A stretch of DNA of 64,000 nucleotides from Desulfovibrio sp. 86 (GTDB lineage: Bacteria > Desulfobacterota > Desulfovibrionia > Desulfovibrionales > Desulfovibrionaceae), in the NCBI RefSeq assembly GCF_902702915.1, contig NZ_LR738849.1, forward strand, positions 868,001-932,000. Reading direction: 5' to 3'. The translations under genes and the position numbers were made by a program. The notes beneath the pieces are model-generated. The model did no database searches, was not told the origin of the DNA, and saw only the letters and a list, made by a program, of their open reading frames with translations. Shown here piece after piece: positions 35,301 through 43,511 of the stretch (its first letter is position 1; each line of letters opens with the position of its first letter).

Positions 35301-36117
35301 CGCGGCTGCACAGACGCGCAGCCGCAATTACGCCCTGTGCATAACATCGGGCATCGTCGTGCTGGCGGTGCTGCTTATGTCCTTGTCAAAGCAGCCCCAG
35401 CGCCTGCTGCTTCCAGCGGCAGCGGCGGGGCCAGTGCCCCTGGCCATGCGGATAGAGTTTGTGCCGCCAGTTGCAGAGCCGGAGCCAAAGCCGGTCGATC
35501 GGCGCCTCATGGCCGACGACTCGCCCTTCAGCGCCGCCCTGCCGCCGCAGGCCGAGCCGGAACAGCCAAAAGAGACGCCCAAACCGGAAGAAACGCCCAG
35601 GGTCGCGGAGCAAAAACCCAAGGTTCAACCTCCGGCCCCCAAGCCCGCGCCGAGCAAGGCCGCACCGCAAAAGGCGCAGCCGTCCAGGCAGGAAAACGCT
35701 GTTCCCGGCCCGCGCAATCAGGAAGGACACCCTCAGGGCAGCCCGGACGGCGGCATTGCAGGCGGCGTACCGGGGGGCGTGCCCGGCGGTAGGGCCGGAG
35801 GCATGGATGGGGGCGTTGCGGGCGGCGTGCCCGCTTCCACCAGGAATATGGCCCTGAGCAGGATACTCAGCGCCGTGGAAAAACATAAAAACTACCCCAA
35901 GCACGCGCGCCGCAGCGGCGCTGAGGGGCTGGTCATCCTGCTGGTCAGCGTGAACGACCAGGGACGCATCACGGCCAGCACGCTGGACAAGCACTGCGGT
36001 CAGGCGGCATTGGACACGGCCACCAAGGAACTGGGGGAAAAGCTGATGGGATTGAACACCGGTGTTCAGGGCGCGGCTTTCAGCGTGCGCGTGCCGGTGG
36101 AATACAAGCTGAAGTAG
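35257..36117 (+). CDS. tonB: TonB-like energy transducer
   Basis: 286 residues if started at TTG 35257. A short cytoplasmic part is followed by one membrane anchor (CITSGIVVLAVLLMSL), a Pro/Glu/Lys-rich periplasmic spacer (EPEPKPVD...KPEETPRVAEQKPK), a Gly-rich run of GGVPGG type (about nucleotides 35750-35830) and the C-terminal domain (YPKHARRSGAEGLVILLVSV). There is no ATG in frame before the anchor except 35182, deep in exbD. TTG 35257 has GAGGAGG six bases upstream and gives a sensible cytoplasmic end, so I prefer it. The 44-base overlap with exbD would couple translation. Confidence 0.75.
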   Translation: MSSAPKRHWRPSHYDAAAQTRSRNYALCITSGIVVLAVLLMSLSKQPQRLLLPAAAAGPVPLAMRIEFVPPVAEPEPKPVDRRLMADDSPFSAALPPQAEPEQPKETPKPEETPRVAEQKPKVQPPAPKPAPSKAAPQKAQPSRQENAVPGPRNQEGHPQGSPDGGIAGGVPGGVPGGRAGGMDGGVAGGVPASTRNMALSRILSAVEKHKNYPKHARRSGAEGLVILLVSVNDQGRITASTLDKHCGQAALDTATKELGEKLMGLNTGVQGAAFSVRVPVEYKLK

Positions 36118-36233
36118 GGCATTTCATGTGGCAGGCGCGCTGACGCCGCATGCGCCACTTCAGGAGCCGCGCGCAACAGCCCGGACTGCCAGCCGCAGGC
36201 ACGCCCGCCTGGACGGCCGCATGCGGCCGCGCC

Positions 36234-36761
36234 TCAGCCTTCATCCACAAAATCGCGGCGGTTCACAATGGCCGGGGGCGTATCATCGCCCTTCGGCACT
36301 CGGTGTTTTTTGGCCGCGTGCGCGTCGCGCAGGACAATGCTTTTTTCCAGCCAGCCCTCCCACTGGGGCATGGTGTGGCGCATGTACAGCACAAAGAGCC
36401 GCCAGCGCATCATGACGTCGTCGGGCAGGATGTGCTCGAGCTTACAGGCCGTGTCAGCCGCCGTTTCTTCCGGCAGTTGCAGCACCGTGGAAAAGAATTC
36501 CCGCAAAACCATATTGCGATGGGCCAGGCGTTGCCCCGCCTGCAGGCCCTTTTGCGTCAGATTCACCAGGCTGTAGGGTTCATAGCTGATATAGCCGCGT
36601 TTGGCCAAGGATCGCAGGGCGTTCGTCACCGAAGGACGGGCGACCTTGGCCGCCTCTGCGATATCACTGGGACGACACGCGCCTGTGGCGAATTCCTGTT
36701 TGAAGATGATGGCCAGATAGTTTTCCAGGGCAGGAGAAAGGTCTTTTTCATCCTGAACCAT
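36234..36761 (-). CDS. DtxR-family metal-dependent regulator
   Basis: 175 residues. The winged-helix part (ALENYLAIIF, then PSDIAEAAKVARPSVTNALRSLAKRGYISYEPYSLVNLT) is followed by the dimer and metal-binding part (DTACKLEHILPDDVMMRWRLF), which keeps the Glu-His pair of MntR/DtxR. There is no SH3-like third domain, and the C-terminus is a basic tail. AGGAG eight bases before the ATG sets the start at 36761; two in-frame ATGs upstream lack a site. Convergent with tonB and 60 bases downstream of a MATE gene on its own strand. It may control the haem locus in response to iron. Confidence 0.8.
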   Translation of the reverse strand: MVQDEKDLSPALENYLAIIFKQEFATGACRPSDIAEAAKVARPSVTNALRSLAKRGYISYEPYSLVNLTQKGLQAGQRLAHRNMVLREFFSTVLQLPEETAADTACKLEHILPDDVMMRWRLFVLYMRHTMPQWEGWLEKSIVLRDAHAAKKHRVPKGDDTPPAIVNRRDFVDEG

Positions 36762-36821
36762 TGAACCAGCTCCTTGCATTTTCAGCTCCATATGTGGACC
36801 GGATGGCGTGCACCACAAATA

Positions 36822-38174
36822 TCAGAGAACACGTATGCCACCAAACCATTTTTTCTGCATATAGATTTGCAGCGTCCAGAGAGAAGAAACCAGGCCGCCG
36901 CACGCCATGCCAACATACGCCCCAATGGCTCCGAATCCCAGCCAGTGGGCAAGGCCGTACGCCAGCGGCACGGACACGCCCCAGGTCGTGAAGCAACTCA
37001 CCCGGCAGGTGAAGCGTGTGGCTCCCGCGCCTGCCAGCACCGCGCTCAGCATCTGGCTCAAGCCCTGCAGGGGCAGCCCCAGGCAGGATATCCACAAAAA
37101 TATTTTGGCCAGCTCAACCGTGCCGGGGTCCTGGGTAAAAAGCATGACAACGGGTTGACAGAAGAGGCATAGCACCAGCCCGGCCGCGGCCAGGGCCAAA
37201 GCCACCCACAGGCCATAGCGCATGCCAAGGACATACCCCTCACGCCCCATGCCCGCGCCCAGCAGATGCCCGCCAAGGATGGTCAGGGTCATGCCAAGCC
37301 CCGCCAGGGGGAAAAGCAGAAAGCCCAGAACGCGCATGCCAAGGGTCATGGCGGCAATGGAGTCCACAGCGTGCAGGGGCAGGCTGGAAACGCAGGCAAG
37401 GATGGCGATGCTGCCCGCATGCCCGGCCAGATTGCCAAGAGCCGCCGGAGCGCCCACGCGCCACAGCCGGGGCATGGCCAGCCGGTTCCAGCGCCAGGCG
37501 GCAAATGAAGACGCCCGCAGGATGCCCACGCGCATGGCCAGGATGATATTGCAGGCAAAGCCCGCCAGTGATGATAGGAACGTCGTCCAGGCCACGGCGG
37601 CGTAGCCAAGCTGCGGGAAACCCCACCAGCCAAGCCCCAGCCCCACGCTGCTGACAAACTTGATGGCCGTCACAAGGCACAGGGTGGCCGTGGGCAGCCA
37701 GACCATCTTGTGCGCGCGAAAAACGGAGTTCAGCATGACAAGGCTGTAGTAAAAGGGCAGTTGCGCCGCATAGGCAAAGGCAAAGGTGCGCACCATGGGC
37801 GCTATGGCCTGCGGCACCATATCCGTCATGGGCAGTGCCAGAAGCACGGCAAGCCCCAGCAGCGCAATGACGGAGCCAGTCGTGAAGGAAAGACAGACGA
37901 TCAGGCCGGAATACCGACGGGCGCGCAGGATTTTGCCCGCGCCAAGGGACTGGCTGACCATGGCCATGCAGCCGCTGCCCACCACCGCCGTCAGCAGCAT
38001 CAGAAAGGTGAGAATCTGCGAGGTGAAGCCCAGGGCGGCCAGGACGCCCTCGTTGAGCTGGCCCGCCACCCACAGATCGATCATGGACATGGCCATGTAG
38101 CAGAACATCAGACCCATCTGCGGGATGGTGAGAAGCGCTACTTCGCGGACGGAAACGGCCTTGGTTTCGGGCAT
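36822..38174 (-). CDS. MATE-family efflux transporter
   Basis: 450 residues with 12 membrane helices in two similar halves. The first half begins IPQMGLMFCYMAMSMIDLWVAGQLNEGVLAALGFTSQI and the second has RVGAPAALGNLAGHAGSIAIL. The family expels drugs or other organic molecules with Na+ or H+. It is upstream of the DtxR-like gene on the same strand with a 60-base gap, possibly an operon under iron or metal control. The substrate is unknown; export of a siderophore-like or tetrapyrrole compound is only a guess. Confidence 0.85.
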   Translation of the reverse strand: MPETKAVSVREVALLTIPQMGLMFCYMAMSMIDLWVAGQLNEGVLAALGFTSQILTFLMLLTAVVGSGCMAMVSQSLGAGKILRARRYSGLIVCLSFTTGSVIALLGLAVLLALPMTDMVPQAIAPMVRTFAFAYAAQLPFYYSLVMLNSVFRAHKMVWLPTATLCLVTAIKFVSSVGLGLGWWGFPQLGYAAVAWTTFLSSLAGFACNIILAMRVGILRASSFAAWRWNRLAMPRLWRVGAPAALGNLAGHAGSIAILACVSSLPLHAVDSIAAMTLGMRVLGFLLFPLAGLGMTLTILGGHLLGAGMGREGYVLGMRYGLWVALALAAAGLVLCLFCQPVVMLFTQDPGTVELAKIFLWISCLGLPLQGLSQMLSAVLAGAGATRFTCRVSCFTTWGVSVPLAYGLAHWLGFGAIGAYVGMACGGLVSSLWTLQIYMQKKWFGGIRVL

Positions 38175-38537
38175 GCGGCATAGTGCCGCACTGAATTCTT
38201 AATGTCAAATAAAGTTAGTTTAAAATAATTAATTTAGTGTTGTAATTTTATCCAGTAAAACTTAGAACTTCCGTTTGAAGCAGCCTCTTGGGGCAGCCCG
38301 TACCCCATACCTATCAATCCCGTGCCCATACCTGCCCGCCCATTCGCATATCGGTCGGTCCACTCCCATACCAGCCCGCCCTGTGCCCATACTGGCAACC
38401 CCCTCCCGTACCTGCCCGGTGTGCCCATACGACCAAGGCGATAAAGGTTTTAGGGGGTGGGGGCGTGGGGGAGGAGACCCTTTTGCAAAAGGGTCCCTCC
38501 CCCACAAGGCTTTGCAATGCCTTATGGGGAAGGGGCA
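38175..38537. other. Gap with promoter, C-rich degenerate repeats and a palindromic element
   Basis: 38190-38260 is A+T rich and should hold the promoter of the MATE gene. 38300-38420 is a degenerate tandem of CCCATACC / GCCCGCCC-like words without a clear unit, similar in style to 13045-13145. 38443-38515 is palindromic element copy 4. Confidence 0.5.
38443..38515 (-). repeat. 3'-end palindromic element, copy 4 (after the TetR gene)
   Basis: Arms 38465-38485 and 38486-38505. Preceded on the plus strand by GGTTTTAGGGGGTGGGGG, so the element reads on the minus strand, the strand of the TetR gene that stops at 38538. Confidence 0.85.
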
Positions 38538-39197
38538 TTAGCGCGAGGTTTCCTGCCAGTCCGGCCCAAGCAACTGATCCAGCACATGCCCAAGGCCTTT
38601 GCGAACAGTTTCCCGTTCTTTTTTACCGTGTTTTACATCGCGTGACAGACTTACAAGCATGGCCGAACCCGTGAGCAGCACGCAGGCAATGTCGGCCCGA
38701 GCAGTCACATCCGCTCCACGCAGCCTTTCTTGCAGCGCCTTACGCTTTCTGTCGAAAAATGCAGAAATAATATCCGTAACTTCAGGATTCAGCGCCGAAA
38801 AAAGAATGATGCGGAACTCGTCCACCCAGGTGCTGTTGCCGCGCTCTCCTCCAAGCACTATGCTGTCCAGCGCCTTGTCCAGAGCGCCCCGTGCGCTTGT
38901 TCCGGACGTTTTGGCGAGTTCGTCCAGCGAGTCCACCACTGCCGCGAACAGCTTTTTTTTGGAGCCGAAATACCTGTTAATAAGCGTGACGTTCACCCCT
39001 GCCTTGGCCGCAATCTCTCGTGTGCCCACGCTTTCATAATGGCCTTTGGCAAAAAGACTGCGTGCGGCCAGCAATATGCGCTGCCGCGTCTGCTCCGCGT
39101 TGCGGCCCCGCATTCCCTGCCCTGTCGCTGGATGCGCCTGATCCGCAACACTGACAGAGGCAGGGGAACCTCCGTCATTTTTGACTGCATTGCTCAT
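38538..39197 (-). CDS. TetR-family transcriptional regulator
   Basis: 219 residues. The DNA-binding domain is RQRILLAARSLFAKGHYESVGTREIAAKAG, with recognition helix VNVTLINRYFGSKKKLF at about residues 60-76. The ligand domain has a CVLLTGSAMLVSLSRDV segment. The N-terminal 30 residues are a polar extension. Start at 39197 is a compromise: no strong ribosome-binding site is seen for it or for the longer frame to 39236. No obvious target gene adjoins; the next gene left is MATE, 360 bases away. Confidence 0.75.
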   Translation of the reverse strand: MSNAVKNDGGSPASVSVADQAHPATGQGMRGRNAEQTRQRILLAARSLFAKGHYESVGTREIAAKAGVNVTLINRYFGSKKKLFAAVVDSLDELAKTSGTSARGALDKALDSIVLGGERGNSTWVDEFRIILFSALNPEVTDIISAFFDRKRKALQERLRGADVTARADIACVLLTGSAMLVSLSRDVKHGKKERETVRKGLGHVLDQLLGPDWQETSR

Positions 39198-39338
39198 GGC
39201 ATTCCCGTATGTTGCCAAGACGGCTGCGAGGGACACATATGGTCACAGCCGTGCCTGTTTTACCTCCGGTACATATACGCAAAAGCGCCCCCAACAAGCT
39301 GCGGGCGCGCTTCTGCAAGACATCCGGATCTGAAAAAA

Positions 39339-40049
39339 TTATTTTTCCGGTGCGCAGCCGCCACGGCAAAGATGCTCGGTACCAAAAGCCGCCAGCCTGT
39401 TTTGGGCAAAAGCTTCGAGACAGGCTCCCACGCTGGGCAATCCCGCGTTATGATAGACGGCTATGCCTGCGGCCTGCATGGCCTGCAAGGGGCGCACGCC
39501 CATGCCCCCGGCCAGCAGCACCGTTACGCCCATGCTGGCCAGACCCTGCACAGGGCTGCTGCAGTCGCCGGGCAGATGCGCGGCATTGGCCCGAACAGTG
39601 ACGTTTTTCACCTGGCCATCCTTGACCCAGGCCAGCGTATAGATGGAACATCGGCCAAAATGGACATGCGGCGCGGCCTCAAGCCCTCCGGGTTCCTGAG
39701 AGGGCACGGCCACCAGCACGCCCTCGGAGCCAGAAGGCGCCGTTTCGCCTTCCTGGGCGTCCATGGCGCACACGCCGCCCTCGATACGCAGGGCCAATCC
39801 GTCCACAAGGGCTTCGGCCACACAATGTCGCGCCCGGCGCAGCAGCCTGCCGAAGGTGTGTCGCGACACGCCCATACGGACAGCGGCCTCATCCATGTTC
39901 CGGCCTTCATAATCGGCCAGGCGCAAAGCCTCAAGGCCATCCAGCGTCAGAACTCTTTCGTCAATATCTGATAGTGGAACGCCCTTGGGCTTGAAATAGC
40001 TGGCTTTGGGAAGAGCGCTTACGCGCCTGCAATGACTGGGTCTTGGCAT
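39339..40049 (-). CDS. DUF134 and NifX-like two-domain protein
   Basis: 236 residues. Residues 1-95 are a DUF134 helix-turn-helix region (ALRLADYEGRNMDEAAVRMGVSRHTFGRLLRRAR). Residues about 105-225 are a dinitrogenase iron-molybdenum cofactor (NifX/NifB C-terminal) domain, with HVHFGRCSIYTL, GDCSSPVQGLASMGVTVLLAGGMGVRPLQAMQAAGIAVY and a C-terminal Cys-rich end (LCRGGCAPEK). Similar fusions occur next to MinD-type ATPases in anaerobes and may sense or carry a metal cluster. It may regulate the cluster to its right. Confidence 0.75.
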   Translation of the reverse strand: MPRPSHCRRVSALPKASYFKPKGVPLSDIDERVLTLDGLEALRLADYEGRNMDEAAVRMGVSRHTFGRLLRRARHCVAEALVDGLALRIEGGVCAMDAQEGETAPSGSEGVLVAVPSQEPGGLEAAPHVHFGRCSIYTLAWVKDGQVKNVTVRANAAHLPGDCSSPVQGLASMGVTVLLAGGMGVRPLQAMQAAGIAVYHNAGLPSVGACLEAFAQNRLAAFGTEHLCRGGCAPEK

Positions 40050-40200
40050 ATTCTCACGCTGATACGATTTTATTATAACCTACGGCACTGAATGACGCAC
40101 GTCAAGGGCATCGGCATCTGGCATTGGCTGCACTGCATGCACGTGACAACTACGTGATATTACATACCAACCGCACATACGGCCTGAAGGATAAAAGGCA

Positions 40201-40238
40201 ATATGCGGAACCGGCGAAGGAAAACCGGTTCCGCATAT
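40201..40238 (-). terminator. Strong hairpin after the MinD/NifX cluster
   Basis: ATATGCGGAACCGG (40201-40214) and CCGGTTCCGCATAT (40225-40238), 14 bp perfect, loop of ten. On the minus strand it is followed by TGCCTTTT. It lies 49 bases past the stop of the last gene of the cluster, so it is probably its terminator. Confidence 0.6.
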
Positions 40239-40286
40239 GCATCGGATACGTGAATGCATCAGACAGGCGCGTCTGGCAAAACTCCG

Positions 40287-40664
40287 TTATCCGCCAAGGC
40301 TTTCCACCTGCTTCAAAAGCCCGAGCAGTCTGCGGGCCTCGGACGCGCCCGGTTCAGGCGGAAGCGGCATCAATATTCCCAGGCCTTCCATGACGTCATG
40401 AAAGACTTCTTCATCCATTTCAGTCACAACGGCGGTATGCATTCCGGCGTCAATCATCATAAGCTCCAGCACCCAGGCCCGCGCGAGATCGCCGAAAGGC
40501 GGGTCAAGGAGCGCCAGAACAGGGATATCGCGTCGCGCCGCTTCCTTGCACTGGTCGATAGTCGCCGTCATGCACACAGTGCAGCCGTCATGTTGCAGCT
40601 GCGCCACAAAATCCTCCCAGGCTTCGGGCCGGGATGTTTGCAGCAGGATACGCCTGTTCTTCAT
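40287..40664 (-). CDS. Receiver-like small protein
   Basis: 125 residues. Alternating strands and helices (RRILLQTSRPEAWEDFVAQLQ, CTVCMTATIDQCKEAA, VLALLDPPFGDLARAWVLELMMID, HTAVVTEMDEEVFHDVMEGLG) recall a response-regulator receiver in which the phosphorylated Asp region is DPPFGD. The typical acidic pair and Lys are not obvious, so it may be a pseudo-receiver. Start 40664 follows the stop of the NifX gene by eight bases. It is the last gene of the MinD/NifX cluster. Confidence 0.55.
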   Translation of the reverse strand: MKNRRILLQTSRPEAWEDFVAQLQHDGCTVCMTATIDQCKEAARRDIPVLALLDPPFGDLARAWVLELMMIDAGMHTAVVTEMDEEVFHDVMEGLGILMPLPPEPGASEARRLLGLLKQVESLGG

Positions 40665-40672
40665 GGCCGCCC

Positions 40673-41053
40673 CTAGTGTGCGCCGCCGCCGCAGGTCTGG
40701 TCTGTGGAGAAGCGGTTGAGCTTGCCCGCGCAAAAAGCCTCGACCGCCTGCCCCACGGTGGGATAGTTGCCAGCGAAAAAGACCTCTATGTGCATCTGGT
40801 TAAAGCCCATGAGGGGGCGCATGCCCATGCCGCCAGCCAGCATGGCCGTAACGCCATGCCCGGCCAGATACTGCACGGGAGCCATGCAGCCGCCCTGCTG
40901 GTGCGGTATGGACGGCAGCGTACCCTGGGCCGTCACAGCGCCATTTTCAATTTCCACTACGGTGTAGATGTCGCAATGGCCAAAGTGCATGCCCATGCCC
41001 GCGTCCATACCGCCGGGAAGTTCGGAAGGAATGGCCAGAACTGTCTTGCTCAT
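40673..41053 (-). CDS. NifX-like Fe/Mo cluster-binding protein
   Basis: 126 residues. Single dinitrogenase Fe-Mo cofactor-type domain: GMHFGHCDIYTVVEIENG, QQGGCMAPVQYLAGHGVTAMLAGGMGMRPLMGFNQMHIEVFFAG, and a C-terminal CGGGAH. In Desulfovibrio, related proteins include the orange protein ORP, which holds a Mo-Cu-S cluster; whether this protein binds one is not visible. Cotranscribed with two MinD ATPases. Confidence 0.8.
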   Translation of the reverse strand: MSKTVLAIPSELPGGMDAGMGMHFGHCDIYTVVEIENGAVTAQGTLPSIPHQQGGCMAPVQYLAGHGVTAMLAGGMGMRPLMGFNQMHIEVFFAGNYPTVGQAVEAFCAGKLNRFSTDQTCGGGAH

Positions 41054-41064
41054 GATGATGTGTC

Positions 41065-41976
41065 CTATAACGTGTTGATGTTGGCCCGTCGGGCGGGCTT
41101 GTCAGCCATGGCGCGAATGCGCCGCCATATCTGCTCCAGTTCGCTTGCCAGGGGGGAATCCCTTTCGGTCAGGGCCTCGCCCCTGACCATGGCCTCCGTC
41201 ACAAGGGGGCTGAAGGGCAGCCGCCCCGCCAGCGCGTGCCCGCGCCGGACGGCCTGTTCTTCGATGGCGCGGGCTTCGTCGCCGTTGAGGTCTGCCTTGT
41301 TGATGATCACCGCCACAGGAATGCGAAAATGCCCGCACAGATCCGCCACACGCTCGAAATCGTGCCGCCCCGACGGCGTGGGCTCCACCACGGCCACGGC
41401 CAGGGTGGCCCCCGACAGCGAACTGATCACCGGGCAACCTATGCCCGGCGAGCCGTCGCAAAGGATGAGCCCGCCCTCTTCGGCTGCGGCAATCTCGCGC
41501 GCCTTCTGCTTGAGAAGGCCCACCAGACGGCCCGAATTTTCCTGACCGGGCTCAAGCTGCGCGTGCACGAAAGTGCCAAAGCGCGTGCGGCTCAGATACC
41601 AGGTTCCACAATGCCGCTCGGGAAATTCAATGGCCCCGGCAGGGCACAGCTTGTGGCACACGCCGCAGCCCTCGCAGTCCAGCGCGTCTATGCTGAACAC
41701 GCCATCCTTCAAATGCACGGCACCGAACTGGCAAAGCTCCATGCAGCGCCCGCACTGCGTGCAGGCGGCCTCGTCAATGATCGCCGTGTGACCCGAAATA
41801 AATGGCTGCTCCTGCTCGATGCGGGGATCAAAGATGATGTGCAGGTCGGGCACGTCAACATCCAGATCGCAGAGAACGGGATTCAGCCCCTCGCGGTGGG
41901 CCAGGGCAGCCAGGGAGGCGCACAGCGTCGTCTTGCCCGTGCCGCCCTTGCCGCTGATAACAACTATTTCACGCAT
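41065..41976 (-). CDS. MinD/Mrp-like ATPase with two 4Fe-4S motifs
   Basis: 303 residues. Deviant Walker A GKGGTGKTT at residues 8-16, then LCDLDVDVPDLHIIF. A ferredoxin-type insertion contains CTQCGRCMELC and CEGCGVCHKLC. The rest has LILCDGSPGIGCPVISSLSGA and the switch GRHDFERVADLC. It resembles the MinD-type ATPases of the Desulfovibrio ORP cluster. GGAGG seven bases ahead fixes the start at 41976, giving an eight-base overlap with the upstream paralogue. Confidence 0.85.
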   Translation of the reverse strand: MREIVVISGKGGTGKTTLCASLAALAHREGLNPVLCDLDVDVPDLHIIFDPRIEQEQPFISGHTAIIDEAACTQCGRCMELCQFGAVHLKDGVFSIDALDCEGCGVCHKLCPAGAIEFPERHCGTWYLSRTRFGTFVHAQLEPGQENSGRLVGLLKQKAREIAAAEEGGLILCDGSPGIGCPVISSLSGATLAVAVVEPTPSGRHDFERVADLCGHFRIPVAVIINKADLNGDEARAIEEQAVRRGHALAGRLPFSPLVTEAMVRGEALTERDSPLASELEQIWRRIRAMADKPARRANINTL

Positions 41977-42982
41977 GCCGTGCCTCCGCTGCGCCCTGCC
42001 CGTCGCAAAACCGCCCCGCGCGGGCCTGCTCCGCTGTTTCCGGCTGTCGCGCAGAGTCTGCCAGATCTGTCCAGGGCTGACCCCCAATCCACCGGCACAG
42101 CGCCTGTTGCAGACTTTCGAAACGCCCGCGCCACGCCTGGGCATTGGCGTCTGTTCCCGCTGGCGGCAGATTCCCGCGCGCGTAGCCCTCGGCGGCCTGA
42201 ATATCAAAGGGCAACCGGGCAAGCAAAGGCAGGCCCTCCGCAGCGCAGTACCGCTCAAGGGCCGCATCGCCAGCTTCATTGCCGGGCATGCCCGCCCGGT
42301 TCATGACAACGGCCAGGGACAGGCCAAGCTTTTTGAAGGCCGCATGGGCCAGCTTGAAATCATACATGCCAAAGGGCGTGGACTCCGCCACCAGAACAAG
42401 TGCGTCCGCCATGCGGGCCGTGGTCATGGCCGGACAGCTCACGCCGGGGGGCGAATCGATGAGGATGTCCGGGCCGTCCGCCGCACCCTTGCGGGCGGTG
42501 GAGGCAAAAGCCCGCTCCAGGGCACGCAGCAGGGGGGGCGACATAGCCTCTCCCACACGGCTTTTTCCCATAAGCAGGACCTGCTCGCGGGCAGGATTCA
42601 GATTCCACCGCCCCCATTGCAGGCTGCCCAGTTCGCGTTGGCCCCTGTTCAGGGCAGCGGGCGCGCAAACCTCGAAACAGCCGCCGCAGCCATGGCACAT
42701 GTCGGCGAAAATGGTGGGCTTTCCCCCCAGCATGGCAATGGCCTTGTAAGCGCACATGTCAGCGCATGCCCCACAGGCAGTGCATTTTTCCGCGTCAAGT
42801 TCGGGCACGGTCAGATACACGGCTTGGGCCGCGTCCAGATCAGGCTGCAAAAATAGATGCAGGTTCGGAGCCTCCACATCGGCGTCAACTATCAGGCAGG
42901 GCCGTGGCCAGACCACGGCCAGTGAAGCCGCCACCGTGGTCTTTCCCGCGCCTCCCTTGCCGCTGGCAAATGCTATACGCAT
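41969..42982 (-). CDS. Second MinD/Mrp-like ATPase with two 4Fe-4S motifs
   Basis: 337 residues. Walker A GKGGAGKTT at 8-16, IVDADVEAPNLHLF, then ferredoxin motifs CTACGACADMC and CHGCGGCFEVC, and ILIDSPPGVSCPAMTTARMADALVLV further on. About 35 extra residues at the C-terminus are polar. A pair of such ATPases next to NifX-like proteins is characteristic of the ORP operons of Desulfovibrio. It starts seven bases downstream of the first NifX gene. Confidence 0.85.
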   Translation of the reverse strand: MRIAFASGKGGAGKTTVAASLAVVWPRPCLIVDADVEAPNLHLFLQPDLDAAQAVYLTVPELDAEKCTACGACADMCAYKAIAMLGGKPTIFADMCHGCGGCFEVCAPAALNRGQRELGSLQWGRWNLNPAREQVLLMGKSRVGEAMSPPLLRALERAFASTARKGAADGPDILIDSPPGVSCPAMTTARMADALVLVAESTPFGMYDFKLAHAAFKKLGLSLAVVMNRAGMPGNEAGDAALERYCAAEGLPLLARLPFDIQAAEGYARGNLPPAGTDANAQAWRGRFESLQQALCRWIGGQPWTDLADSARQPETAEQARAGRFCDGQGAAEARHA

Positions 42983-42988
42983 GACAGC

Positions 42989-43339
42989 CTACTTGTTGGG
43001 CGCTGCGGCCGGACTGACGGAACCTTCGGTATAGCAGCGCACGGCTTCGCCCACGCTGCGGCCGTCCAGTTCCTGATATACCTGCATGCCAGCCGCCCGC
43101 AAAGCGGTGAAAGCCTTGGGGCCAACATAACCGCTGAGCACAGCGCCAACGCCCAGGGACGACAGGCGCTCGGCCGTCTGTATGCCCGCGCCTTGCGCCA
43201 TGACCTGCGAGCTGCCATTATCGACATATTCCGTGGCCATACTTTCCGTATCCACCACCACGAAGCCTGCGGCACGGCCGAAACGCGGATCAACCTGGGA
43301 ATCCAGACCCGGCCCTTCGCTTGAGACAGCGATTTTCAT
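42989..43339 (-). CDS. NifX-like protein, first gene of the cluster
   Basis: 116 residues. MKIAVSSEGPGLDSQVDPRFGRAAGFVVVDTES is the common start of small Fe-Mo cofactor-binding domain proteins; AERLSSLGVGAVLSGYVGPKAFTALRAAGMQVYQ completes the fold. Cys residues are few, so any cluster would need other ligands. AAAGGAGCG lies before the ATG. The promoter with an operator-like palindrome lies 60-90 bases upstream. Confidence 0.82.
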   Translation of the reverse strand: MKIAVSSEGPGLDSQVDPRFGRAAGFVVVDTESMATEYVDNGSSQVMAQGAGIQTAERLSSLGVGAVLSGYVGPKAFTALRAAGMQVYQELDGRSVGEAVRCYTEGSVSPAAAPNK

Positions 43340-43380
43340 ACATTCGCTCCTTTGCGCAGCCGAGGCCGCACCTTATATTT

Positions 43381-43431
43381 TGCTCATCAGTTTTGCTCAA
43401 ATGAGCATAATCTTCAGCCGTCCAATGTCAA
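43381..43431 (-). promoter_or_regulatory. Promoter and palindromic operator of the MinD/NifX cluster
   Basis: On the minus strand TTGACA (43426-43431) and TATGCT (43404-43409) are 16 bp apart. The palindrome TGCTCA-AA-TGAGCA (43394-43407) overlaps the -10, and another TGCTCA half-site lies at 43381-43386, 13 bp away. That is the layout of a repressor site. Confidence 0.6.
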
Positions 43432-43456
43432 GACAAAGACACAAATTTTTGCCACG

Positions 43457-43492
43457 AAAAAAGGGCCGGTTTCGCGTACATGCGAAACCGGC
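43457..43492 (-). terminator. Intrinsic terminator downstream of amrB
   Basis: GCCGGTTTCGC (43465-43475) and GCGAAACCGGC (43482-43492), loop of six. On the minus strand a run of T follows (A-run 43457-43462 on plus). It stops leftward transcription coming from amrB before the MinD/NifX promoter. Confidence 0.65.
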
Positions 43493-43511
43493 TCTGTCCA
43501 AGGCGGAAATA

